Of a stretch of 64,000 nucleotides of DNA, positions 33,406 to 43,961 are shown one piece after another. This DNA comes from Isoetes taiwanensis (Eukaryota > Streptophyta > Lycopodiopsida > Isoetales > Isoetaceae), in contig JAJEKV010000146.1 of assembly GCA_021234155.1 (NCBI GenBank), positions 620,001-684,000 of the forward strand, read 5' to 3'. The first letter of the stretch is position 1; each line of letters opens with the position of its first letter. The position numbers and the translations under genes are program-made. The notes below the pieces were generated by a model. That model was given only the letters and a program-made list of their open reading frames with translations. It did no database searches and was not told the DNA's origin.

Positions 33406-34895
33406 TACATAATGCAAGTGTTGATGACTTCAACAAATTCTTCTAACGGGAATATAAGTTCTGGTTTCGTACGCCGAAGATACTAACCTCATACACTTTG
33501 TTGATCCCATAGGACAGGGAGACCTGCCCACTAACATTCCATTAACGTTATTCAAGACAACTACTAAGCTCGAAGATGCTATCAGCTTATTATACGGCAA
33601 ATATATTCTTGCAGCACCCGAAAAGTGTGAAAAGAGAGCATTCCTATCCCCCAAAAACACCATGGTTGATGCGTTCAACAACATAATTTTAGAAATGCTT
33701 TTAGGAATAGCCAAACTATATTTTAGCATTGATAGATTTACGGAAAACGATCAAACCATAGAAGATCACCCAATGGCTACAACCAACTTTCTTAACGGTT
33801 ATAAACACCCATCACTCCCACAACACATCCTTCACCTTAAACCCAACACAATATGCCATTTCACAAAGACACTTGATAAAGACAGAGGGCTCGTAAAAAA
33901 TGCCAAAGTAATGGTATGTTCAACACACAATAGATTTGTCACCGTCAAACTTCTTACCAGAGAACCACAACATAAAGGAAACATCCACCCATCTCTCGAG
34001 TCGATTTCTTCTACCTACTTGACAAATGGCTTTGGACAATTTACAAACGCCAACTTCTACTACGCCTTGCCTATAACAACATTCAATAGTTGTTTAGGAC
34101 TAACTCTTGACAAAATAGTCCTCGACTTATGAATCAAAGTTTTCGCACATGGCCAACTATATACAACACTCACACGAGTCCGAACAAGAGACGACGTATT
34201 GATTCTACTTGACGACGCCAACCAAGAAAGCACTACAATAAACATCGCCATGCCGGCGATGCAGACGGAATACCGATCCCACGGGCTCGATATTCCTTCT
34301 GCACCGCATGTTAAAGGATATCTCTGGGTTCAATTCCCAGAAACATACACAGTGCTGGCTCCGCCGGCGCCAAATTCTTGTATATATATATCAAGACATA
34401 TTCTATTGGAAGATTCACCTTTGATCAACGTGAGAATATTTTTGCCTTCAAAAGAACTTGGTCTAAAGATAACATGAAAACTCCTTATTCAAACACAAAG
34501 ACTACAACTATAAGCTTAACAGTCAGCCAGCGTCAAGTATATCTAACTTCCTTGATTATTTTTCTGAGGTTTTCGTTGAATTAGATTCCTGTTTAGTGTT
34601 TGTAAAAGCGCAATTATTGGCTTATAGGTCAAATGTTTCGAATGCTGACTATCAATCCCATTCCAAACTGTTGAATGCGAGAATCTAAGACAGATCACTT
34701 GCCTGAATTGTTAGCTGCCAGCAACCTGGCTTTAATTGTTTTCACAGAAGTTTAAATACACTTTGTACAATAATAACATCCCTGTACAGAAAATATACAA
34801 AGTAAAAGTACAGCTATATACATGAGAGAAAACTATACATGTTGGTTGGTCGCAAGCTGAAGTTTATGCCTGAAGAAAATGCAGATATTAGCAAG

Positions 34896-36923
34896 TCAAA
34901 TCACCATGAAATAAACTAATACAGTTATTACCTGCTGCCCACGTGCTTTCTTGGAACGTAATCTACTTAGCTGGTCACGAATGCGTGCTAAAAAATTGTA
35001 AAAAATAATTACTTGGCATTTGGCACAGAATGACTATTCAATAACAAAGTCCCCAAAGGAATGCAGAAGATGTTACGCATTATCATGTCATTCACTTACA
35101 AGTCTAGCTTGACTGCTGAATATATCATGTTGCTTCTAGTTCTAATGCCCAAACATTTTTAAACTTTTACCTGCATCATTATAACGCTCTTCAACAGCTG
35201 CCACTATCATACTCCGAACCAGAACAAACTCCTCGGCTGCAGGATCGAAGTCTGAAGCCGGCCTGCAAACCATAGGCAATTCATATTAAATAAGTCTTTG
35301 AAAACCTTAAGTTAGTTCCCAAACTTTCCATGCACAAGAGAAGACGGCAGTGGCAAACCTGTCCATCTCTACATTTGGTGATCTTAACATGAGAGCTGAT
35401 AACTTTGCGGGATCACTGACAATTTTAACTCCATCCCCGAGAGCAAGTTCTTTATGGACTTGGATCGGAACCTAAAGACAAAAGCCATGGTTAAGACATC
35501 TTCATAACCTGTGAAAACTGTTTAGCAGACGAAAGAGATAATCTTAATAATTATCACCTTGCATCTAACTGCCAAGTTAATGCCATCCGATGGCCGGAGA
35601 TCTATGCTGCGGATTTCTCGATCCTCGCCAGAGGTCTGCCAATCATAGATGATTGATACTAAATGTCTTTAACAGAAAGATATAATTAATCTAAATAGTG
35701 AACGAGTGTAACCTTCGACAAATATAAACGTGCAAAATAGGCTTCATGAACTCTCTTTGTAACACGCACCATTGTTGCCTTAAAACATCAAAAGTTAGGT
35801 TCGTCAGAATCCAATCCAATAATTATTTAACTAAACGTTACATAAGAAGGCCCACAATACGGTACCTTGTAACCCATCAATTCAATCATGTCCTTCATAA
35901 TATGATATACAGTAGGCCTAGACTGCATATTGTACAGAAGACATACCATCAGCTGAATTAACACGAGCAGAAAAGCATAATCTCATAAATATTATTAAGT
36001 TCAAGATGCTTCCTGCCTGGGACCCATATTGCAATAATAAAAATTACCTAATTTATAAACTGTACAATCTAATATATGGAGGACAAAACTGAAATACTGA
36101 TAAGCAAAAAATGAAACTGTTTTGTACTCACAACTTGAACATTGCGCAGCGCTTCCATGAGCATTGTGCGTGGTAATTCTACTGCTCACGCAACATAATT
36201 TAGCATTTTTAAAGAGATCAAAGCTTTAACAATGAGAATCATACTTACAGACAATTATTGGTAATAAGAGATTGCTATCATCCTGCATCTTCAATACAAT
36301 AGCAGGCTGTGGAGAATACTCTGGAAGATGAGTCGTCGCTGCATTGTTATGTACACATTTAATATAGCGCCCATCTCTCATCTTGATCAAAAACCCTTCT
36401 AGCCCGCTTTTAACTTCAACTGCAAAGCAAATTCCAGATTAGAGCTCAAGATCTAACTGGAAGATGACTAAAGCTGCAATTTATACCTAACTAGTGAAGG
36501 GGATGTTGTAACTAGATAATTAAGGCTGCAACTTACAGTCCAGACTACAATGTAAAGGAAGGACCCACAATCTACCCAAGAGGAATGAGTATGTAACTAT
36601 GTTGACAACGTACCTGCTTCCAGGACTGTCGAATCTATGTAATCTTCATCATTTTCACTGAAATCATCGGTTACATTGCCATCACCACCAGAAAAGATAT
36701 TGCATCTTACAGACCTGACATCTGTATTTAGCAAAGGAACATGGGTAGAAGATGGGTTTCTGATAAATCCCTTATAAAGCCGAGAAGCCAGCGCTTTGTT
36801 CCTCATGGAACCGTTGGCGCCCCCCAATGGGAACATAGCCAGTGACAGTGTAAGTTCTTGGTGGTTCATATATATTGCAGATGATGTGGCTATATTTACA
36901 ATTGGTCTGTAAGCCACCGCCAT
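34896..36923 (-). CDS. Bifunctional nuclease (BBD family)
   Basis: An intact nine-exon host gene. Exons (minus): 36,923-36,614; 36,419-36,249; 36,181-36,132; 35,922-35,866; 35,778-35,713; 35,635-35,558; 35,471-35,359; 35,262-35,171; 34,987 to the end. All junctions are GT-AG and phases agree, giving about 331 residues up to the last CAG. The BFN/DUF151 domain begins at AVEVKSGLEGFLIKMRDGR and includes CVHNNAATTHLPEYSPQPAI, LPIIVLELPRTMLMEALRNV, HEAYFARLYLSK and IDLRPSDGINLAVRCK. A UVR-like motif (VEERYNDAARIRDQLSRLRS) ends the protein. The family is named for Arabidopsis and rice proteins with DNase/RNase activity in basal defence. The first ~100 residues are variable and could hold a targeting signal. 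The end is ambiguous: reading on gives a TGA at 34,896, while splicing of a 61-bp intron would add only Ala and stop at 34,864. Confidence 0.93.
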
Positions 36924-37290
36924 AATGCTATGTTTTTCTGTACAAATGAAATTCTGGTGCCTGGGCAGGGGGCTTTCCCTTATATAACAAACCTTAGAAA
37001 ACAAGAAAAGACGGAATTGGGGCGAAGAACATGTAGTGAGTTTGAAGCTAAAATGTAGAAAAGAAGATAGGTTTCTTACCAGAAAGCCCACGATTTTGAA
37101 TATGTACAGTTGGGTGGGTAAGGAAAAGATGAAATCCGGCGAAATAATGAGGTGAGGCAGAGCCGATTCCCGCAGGGATCGACTCAAGCCGAGGAGGAAC
37201 AACAACCAAGTATACAGGGGATAACACTGTGCATCGTTTTCCCGCAATTATTCTAGGTTCTAAGAATCTAATCCCGTTCTATATACGCCA
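36924..37290 (-). promoter_or_regulatory. 5' leader and TATA box of BBD gene
   Basis: On the minus strand a TATATAG-type box lies at about 37,280-37,285, some 360 bp upstream of the chosen ATG at 36,923. The frame is open upstream to an ATG at 37,247, but that extension (a hydrophobic stretch with no family similarity) is interrupted by a good intron signal (GGTAAGAAACC near 37,078 and a CTAAGG acceptor region near 36,990). A spliced 5' untranslated leader is the better reading. Confidence 0.55.
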
Positions 37291-40200
37291 CGTTACAACT
37301 AGCATCAATCATACCCTTGTATTTTACCTTTTGACCTTTTCCTGTATTTTTCAATCTTTCACCTAAATGCCAGGTAATTAAAAGTTCTAGTCATTAGGCC
37401 AATCCAGCCCTGCCGGGTGGCAGATTTTTTTCCCTGAATATTCACCACAAAAAAAATTTCGAACATGATTCGCTGTTTCCTTTTCACGCGATATTTCTGG
37501 TGTTTTATCTAGAGTCCCTGCATTTCTCTCCACCCGAATCTGAGCAATTTTACCCTCCAAGAATTTTAGTTATCTAACCACTCAGATTTCAAGAATGTTT
37601 TTTCACTAGAAATTCTGGTGTGTCAGCGTTTCCACACCAAAATTTTAGGGTGAAAAAACAATGTTGTATACGTAAAGATGAGGTTGAAGAGATTCTATTT
37701 CAATCAATGATATGGTACCATGTGGCACACATTTCATCCAAGTTGCCTAGTGGATTTTCTCGTGTGTTGATAGCGTTTGATGTTTTGAGAGCAGAATCCT
37801 TCTATCTCGTCTTCACACAGATCCATATGTGGCATCATCTTATTCTCTTTGAAGCATGATTAGTCCTCCTTTTCTTTATCTACTATTTATGGCTCATATT
37901 TTAAGATTGTTTTGCAGCAAGGTTCGAAATTTTATGAAAATTTAGGTAAACCAAAATCTGTTTAGGTTTGAGATAAACAAGACATCTCAAATTTCAGCAA
38001 GACGTGTCCAATCCAAGACAAAAATAGTAGGACAAAGTCCAATTGCCTTAAAAGAAATTCCACAAAGATAATGAGATCTTATACATAAAAACGCAATGTT
38101 TTTTATTAAATAGAAACTTTCACAAACATTTCATGCAAGATGATCCTTCATAGCATTGTATATTTAAAAAGAAAAGGTAATCTAACTTTTATGATTAATA
38201 TTTGGAAGGTGAATATCTATATTTATATTTAAGATAAATTATATTAAATAAAATATGCATACTAAAAAAATCCTTCTCCCCTTGAAAGGAGTAAGACAAA
38301 ATCCTACTCTTCAAAAATTAGTAGGACAAAGCCCAATTCGTTTTTGTAGGACAGCATGTCCTACTATTATTCTTCATCAAGGGCCAACAGATTTTTTAAA
38401 TTAGAAACACTTGCTTGAATCAATGGTGCAAAATATCTTATGTTATTTTGTATTAATACAGATCAGTAACGTGTGCCCGACGTTGTCAGGAGTAAGTACA
38501 AACATACCATAACGAAAAGAGTGCTCAAATCCCCTGGCAAATCCCCCATTGAGGAACCCGAGGACTCATGAGCAATGGATTATTTTCTTTGCAATGGGAA
38601 ATTTTTGAACAAAAGAGTATATCTTACAGGGGAATATTAGTAAAAACAAGGGATTTGTGAACAGAAAGGATATATCTTAATGAGGGGAATTAGTAGCCAT
38701 GGGGAAAAATTAGTAAAAACTGGGGATTCTTGAAAAAAAAAAAGGTCTAATCCTAACTGGGAAAATCAGTAAAAATAGGAGATTAGAAATGCAATGGGGT
38801 ATTTTTTAAAAAAAAGGATTGGGTCAAAAGGGAATTTACAAATGAACTGGTGCATTTCCATCGGGAAGTGAAGTAAAAAGGAGGGGGTATTCGAATTTGC
38901 AAATGAAATAGGGAGAACTATTAGTAGTTAGTATAAAAGGGAAAATTCCGTCCACGTTATTTCCCCCCTTCTTTTCTGTTATGCGGCGATGGCGAAACAC
39001 CGGCAACATGGCGATGGCAATTTCGAGTTTTGTTGTAGTGCTCGAGCTTTCTTCTTGTCTTTTAGGTTTGCAATGAAGCCGTTGATGCTTCTTGCAGTTT
39101 TTTGTTTACGTTTCTCTGTTGTTCTTCATGATTCCTTATGATCTTTGGTTTTCATGTCAGGTTTCAGCCATTAGCTCGTTAAATATTGATAAATTTGGTA
39201 GATCTGTTTTATCTGTGGAAGTTCTTACTCGCATCCTTTTTTTTAATATTTTTGCAGTGTTGCAGGGCCTAGATCTCCAATTTTTGTGAAGTTTTTCAAG
39301 GCAAATCACTATTCTTAACTATTGTATACATAACAGCTCGGTAAATGCTTGTTGATGCATTCAACACACAGAGATTGATTCCCATTCTGCCATTGTATTG
39401 TTGTTTTTGCAAAATTTAGTGATAAGCTTCAACATTGTTATTTCTCAAGACCTCCATTATTTTGTTATTCATTCTCTAAAAACCTTTGAAAAGCTGAGGC
39501 TAATATTGCTGCAGCACAGCGGACAGGTAAGACCACTTCCGTCGAATTTGTTAGTCACAGAAGGTAAAGATCGACGGTATTTTGTATGTTCCTTGTTCTT
39601 TTGTTCTGTTTCTGATCTCGTATTTTTTTTATCTTTTGTTTTTCTTTTGATCCTGCTATGGCCAAGCAGGTAAGCCCACGTCTGGGCAAGAAGAAGCTTA
39701 TGGCATCATTTGAGCTTTTTTTCGTGATAAACTTGTGTTTCACAAGTGTAACTCATGCAAGAATCGGCAATGAGAAAGGAAATGATAGTTCGCCACGACT
39801 ACACTTGCTTTTGACCTGTTTTAAATCCCCTGCAAGAAACTCCAGCATGAATTGAACCATCTGGAGATGATCGATCTGGTATGGAGTGCAGCATCGTGCC
39901 TTCCTCCGCTGAAGATCAATCTCAAAATTTGCTTTTATGCTAGGTTCCCAGTCCACCAAGAACTCTCTAGGGCCAATGTTTAATCAAGCTATCAATGCCA
40001 TAGCCAGAAATCTCGGCTCTGAAATTCCTGTTCTGCTCTGTTCGCACAAATTCTTTTGAAGCCCTGTTCTTCTATATTTGCATTGTTTTTTGTTAGATCT
40101 GATGGAAGTGCTTTAGCACTTGAATGCGTGTGTTTGCAAAAATTCTGTTTTGCTAGTTCTGATGGACGTGCTTTAGCACTCAATGTAACTTTTCTTTATG

Positions 40201-40795
40201 GCAATGAAAGAATTGTTTCAATGTAACTTTTCAGTAACTGTAAGTTATTAGTTTCTTGATTATCAGGGCTCTGGTGGTGCTGTTTAGAATGTTTGCACAA
40301 GCAAATTATTATCAGCAAGATTAATGCTAAGATTAGAATGTTTGCACAAGCAAATTATTATTAGCAAGATTAATGCTAAGATTAGAATGTTTGCACAAGA
40401 ATAACCAGCAAATTAAAAACGAGGAAAGGGGGGATTATGGCCAAATATAACAAAGTATTAAAGGGGGGATTATAGCCAAATATAACAAGGTATTATTTAT
40501 TAACGAGGGACAGGGTGACTATGGCTAAATTATAACAAGGTATTATCTTAAACAAGGGAAAGAGGGATTATGGCCAAATCATAACAGGGTATTATCTTGT
40601 AAATGAGGAAGTGGGGGATTATGGCCAAATACCCCCATTCTGAAAACTCAGTTTATCCCCCGTTGTTCTACAAAAAATGGGGATTTTATAGGTATTTTTG
40701 GTGGGTATTTTCTGGAGCACATTTTTCGTTGTGTACGTTAATGTGAAGCATTTGTTTGGATTGAACATGTGATGCTAGGCAGAATGAACAATTTT
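37291..40795. other. Intergenic repeats, no recognisable gene
   Basis: AT-rich sequence. 38,560-38,900 consists of degenerate units with GGGGAA(T)ATTAGTAAAAA and GG(A/G)ATT. 40,279-40,400 has 2.5 tandem copies of a ~55-bp unit (GAATGTTTGCACAAGCAAAT). 40,425-40,640 has four units of GGGGGATTATGGCCAAAT(A)TAACAAGGTATTA. A Helitron-like hairpin remnant is at about 38,477. Short open frames at 39,092-39,289 and 39,398-39,673 are hydrophobic and unrecognised. Confidence 0.5.
40279..40640. repeat. Two short tandem arrays
   Basis: The first array (40,279-40,400) repeats a ~55-bp unit beginning AGAATGTTTGCACAAGCAAA. The second (40,425-40,640) repeats AGG(A/G)GGGATTATGGCCAAAT followed by ATAACA(A/G)GGTATTAT about every 55-60 bp. 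Confidence 0.75.
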
Positions 40796-40799
40796 TATC

Positions 40800-41105
40800 T
40801 TCCATGGAATGGTGAGCTCTATCTTCGCGAAGTGGTTTGGGAAAGTGCTGGACAGCAGATTGAAAAGGTGGGCAGAAACAGGAAACTTGAGGGCACAAGG
40901 ACAGGCAGGCTTCAAGCCTGAACACTCAACCACGGATCATCTGGTAACACTTCGGGTGCTAATAGAGCAGAACAGAGCTCAGGGGAAGAAAATAGTATGC
41001 TGCTTTGTGGACTTTAGAAAGGCATTTGACACAGTCCCGAGGGAAAAGCTTCTACAAAGACTGATAGATATGCAGGCACCGAGAGACATGGAGGTGGAAG
41101 GCTAA
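40800..41105 (+). pseudogene. LINE reverse transcriptase fragment
   Basis: The frame VSSIFAKWFGKVLDSRLKRW, GQAGFKPEHSTTDHLVTLRV and CCFVDFRKAFDTVPREKLLQ covers the N-terminal RT blocks of a non-LTR element. FVDFRKAFDTV is the first catalytic-aspartate block. The YADD block and everything downstream are missing: the frame ends at a stop at 41,103-41,105. The clade is not assigned; the type is common in non-seed-plant genomes. Confidence 0.85.
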
Positions 41106-41575
41106 CTTCTCAGGGTAAGATCTGTTGGTCATACTGGCAAACTATATCAATGTAGTAAGGGGTCCTAGTCAGGGTTGCATGAAGGTCGAAGAGATGATCA
41201 AACACATGGAAGGCCTCTTCAGCAGGGAAATCACGAATATGGTTGGCACTGTCGTACCATTGAACAAAGTTGGTGGGCGCCATTGAGCAGAGATGGATGT
41301 AGAAGATGGCTTGGAAGAACTGATAAGAGCCTGGAAAATCGCCTAAGATGGTGAGAGCAATTTTTGGTAAAGGGAAAATGGCAAATGATGTCCCCTTTTT
41401 ATAGACTAAGATTGCCTCGGCTTCCGTGCACAAGGGTTCTTGGAAGAACAGACCTTTGTTCTAAGGCTATGGATCTCCAAATGAGGTACCATGAAGTGCA
41501 AATCTAAGCAAAACAAGTCAAGAAATACTACATGGCAGTTTGTTGGGTCAAATTTCGGCAATCCTGGTCAAACTT
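41106..41575. other. No recognisable gene
   Basis: A minus-strand open frame (41,110-41,433, 107 codons) has no recognised domain. Nothing else is visible. It separates the LINE fragment from the hairpin units. Confidence 0.4.
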
Positions 41576-41579
41576 CGTC

Positions 41580-42062
41580 GACTCGAGTCACTTCATGCGA
41601 AAGGGGACTGCGTCGTGAACGCAGAGGCGTTTGACGCGGAGTGACCCAGGTCGGTCGATTTCTAAGAAAACTAAACTTCTCTAAGGGTTGTAAGATGCTA
41701 ATTTGCCTAATTGGATCAATTCTAAACTAACTAGAAACTTATCTCATGCTGATTGGACATCTAAAAGTGCAATTTCAAGTGACTCGGGTCACTTCGCGCG
41801 GAAGGGGCCTGCGTCACGAACGCAAGGGCGTTTGGCGCGGAGTGACCCGAATGGGCCGATTTTAGCTATTTTTGGATATTTTGGGCAAAAATTAAGTGCT
41901 AAACTAGGTTTCTAGACAAATTCTAAGCATTCTAACATCTGTTTGCACGAAAATCAGATCAAATTTTTCCCCAAATCGAGTGACTCGGGTCACTTCGCGC
42001 GAAAGGGGTCTATGTCGCGAACGCATAGGCGTTTGGCGCGGAGTGACTCAGGTGGGCCGATT
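41580..42062. repeat. Three ~80-bp hairpin units, ~201-bp period
   Basis: Units begin near 41,580, 41,781 and 41,982. Each has an outer stem (GGGTCACTTCGCGC pairing with GCGCGGAGTGACCC, one or two mismatches) and an inner stem (TGCGT..ACGCA) around CACGA. The first unit is the most degraded. About 120 bp of AT-rich sequence, which also repeats loosely (GGGCCGATTTT.., CAAATTCTAAGC), separates them. They lie directly downstream of the histone-like gene in its direction of transcription. Confidence 0.85.
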
Positions 42063-42281
42063 TTGAGCCAATTTTTTATTTCTATGCCAAAATTTTATGC
42101 TAATTAAACAATTATGAGCATTCTAATTATGATACAAAAGATTCTACTATCATTTAATTTATACAAGAATACTTTTATAGCAAGGAAGAGATTAATTTAC
42201 AGAGAAATTTTCTTCTATAGCTATGGATTAAAATGTACAGAGAAAACTCATATTTATATAATTTTACAAATTTGGAGCTCT

Positions 42282-43415
42282 TCACGGCTTCTCTTTGCAA
42301 ATCCTCCTCGCCAAGTGGAGGTCTTTGGGCATGACTGTCACCCACTTGGCGTGGATTGCGCAGAGGTTGCCTTCTTCAAAAAGTTGGATGAGCTCCGCCT
42401 CTGCTACCTCCTGCAGGGCTCGGACCATCAAGGGTGTCACCCTATAGTTGGTCCGAAAGTCCTGCATGATCTCCCAGAGGAGCCGCTCGAACAGCGCCTT
42501 CCTGATAAGGAGATTAGTGCATTGGAAGTGCCTAATCTCCCTAAAGACACGGACGTGCCTTGGAATTAGGTCCATGATGGACCTTCTTCGGTGGCTCCGG
42601 CCATGTTGGCGGTGGCTTGGGCTGGTTCTTTGGCCACCCGCCTTTAACGTACTTCTGTACATTTTGCTTGCAGTACCAATCATTGTACCTCTTCCATCGG
42701 CGAAGGTACTCTTGGTACACCTTCTTTTGTCGCTGGAATTCACGGTCCTGTTTGAGCGTGAATTCCCGCTCGCCCGCCTTCTGCTTCTTCACAACCTTGG
42801 GTGGCTTGGGCCACTTGGGGTATGGTGGGCGGGCGTTGGGGTCTGATGGTTCCCCTGTGTCTTGCTCGGGCTCCTCCTGCTCGTCCCCCGATTCCTCGCT
42901 CTCCTCTTCCTCTTCCTCTTCCTCTGCCTCCTTGTCGGTAGGATCCCGACGAGGTTCCTCAATATGGACCGTCCCCCTTGGGTGGTCCTGGTCCCTCTTG
43001 GACCGCTTCTCCCTCCATCTCGCCTCCTTCTCCCTCTCCCTCTTCTTCCTCTGGGCCCTCTCCTCAGGCCATTCCGCAACCTTCTCCTTGCTCTTCCTCT
43101 TCTTGGAAAGGCCAGCCTCCTGCTCCTGCTGCTGCTGCTGCTGCTCTTCCTGCTGCTCCTACTCCTCCTGGTGCTCCTGCTCCTCCTGATCGGACGACTG
43201 GCCGAAGTGGACGGTCTCGTCCGTCCACTGTGTCTCCACCGAGGAGCTGCTCTGGCCCTCCTCTCGTGGTAGGTGTCGGTGGAACTCGACGACTCCTCCT
43301 CCCTCCCGGGCTTGAGGTGCTCCGGGATCTTCTTGCCAGGACCTGCTGCTGCTGCTGCTATGGAGGGTGTGCGCCTGGGGCTAAACTTCCTAGCTATGCA
43401 TTTGGTGCGCGCCAT
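42282..43415 (-). CDS. Histone H3-like protein with long charged insert
   Basis: The ATG at 43,415 opens [18 protein letters not shown]: after Met this is the H3 tail tip ARTKxxARK, with R2, T3, K4, A7, R8 and K9 kept and Q5, T6 and S10 replaced by C, I and F. In the same frame near the end, 42,570-42,285 is a full H3 histone fold: [15 protein letters not shown], then [49 protein letters not shown] and RRI. Loop 1 has the canonical H3 length, so it is not CENH3-like. In between are ~240 codons. The start frame reads Arg/Ser-rich text with one TGA (42,789-42,791). Codon use (AAG, GAG, GC-rich third bases) instead favours a second frame encoding Gln/Glu/Lys-rich text and [19 protein letters not shown], with a TAG at 43,159-43,161. 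So the gene is either frame-broken (two compensating shifts) or spliced; a possible acceptor, GTGTCTTTAG, lies at the fold boundary. It lies inside an LTR element. Confidence 0.75.
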
Positions 43416-43948
43416 ATCTTACGGTCAGGAAAACTGATTAAGTTAAGCTGGGTATCAAGGAAGAGAGGTTTAGGCAATGTTAGGGAGAAATGGGTGGCAA
43501 GAAAATATTTGAAAAGGAAAGATGCTCTAGGGAATATTCTCTCACATTAATAGCCCTATTAATTAGTCCCCCTTATTAATTATCCCAGTATACATATTTA
43601 TTCGTATATGGTTAATGTTGTATTATACTATGAATAATGGCTTGAAGTCCTAATTATGAATTTGCGCCATTTCTCACCCGGGTCTCGGATCGGGATGATT
43701 CTTCGACCCATTTTGGGTGAAATCTGATACATAATTTTCACTTCAATTTTACTAGAATATTAATTTGACGCATTCTTTTTCCCCCATCTAACACTTAGCC
43801 TATTTTTATGGACCCACTACCTAGAAGAAAATTTTCCCCCTATTTTCGAGGTTCCATAGTGGAAATTTTCATTCCACACCCTATTAGGCCTGTTAGACTA
43901 CTTACTAGGGATATGATCAGTGCTAGTTCTTGGTCAACCAAGAACATC
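43416..43948 (-). other. Leader between PBS and H3-like ORF
   Basis: About 530 bp, AT-rich, with no open frame of note, between the primer-binding site and the ATG at 43,415. In a standard element gag would begin here or slightly further on. Confidence 0.5.
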
Positions 43949-43960
43949 GCTCTGATACCA
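43949..43960 (-). other. Primer-binding site (Met-tRNA), minus strand
   Basis: On the minus strand TGGTATCAGAGC follows the LTR end by one base, matching the initiator Met-tRNA complement. Confidence 0.9.
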
Positions 43961-43961
43961 T

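Larger units (their letters stand above)
32240..34300 (+). pseudogene. PIF1/Helitron helicase remnant
   Basis: The Walker A region is FIHGKAGTGKAFLLNAIYLL (near 32,320; the usual GKT is GKA). The Walker B box (AIIWDEY) lies near 32,565 and GDFEQVSPLGNNKC near 32,670. After a ~650-bp insertion, motifs resume at about 33,410 (NASVDDFNKFF). The ORF 33,662-34,132 continues into GLTLDKIVLDL and, after one stop, VFAHGQLYTTLTRVRTRDDV, the C-terminal SF1 helicase motif. In Helitrons this domain follows a Rep nuclease and unwinds DNA during rolling-circle transposition. No Rep domain was seen here, so a decayed Helitron or PIF1-like copy are both possible. Confidence 0.85.

Noticed and set aside
36924-37247. 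Upstream in-frame ATG at 37,247 as the BBD start
   Set aside because: The extension has no family similarity and contains a good intron signal; the ATG at 36,923 fits the usual protein length.
42282-43415. CENH3 (centromeric H3) identity for the histone-like gene
   Set aside because: Loop 1 between helices 1 and 2 has the canonical H3 length and the C-terminus follows HAK-VTxMPKDxxLARRI; CENH3 proteins have a longer loop 1 and lack an ARTK..ARK tip.
42617-43550. Long plus-strand open frames (136-190 codons) opposite the H3-like gene
   Set aside because: They are antisense to the purine-rich insert and give Leu/Ser/Pro low-complexity text; the minus strand has the histone motifs and coding-like codon use.
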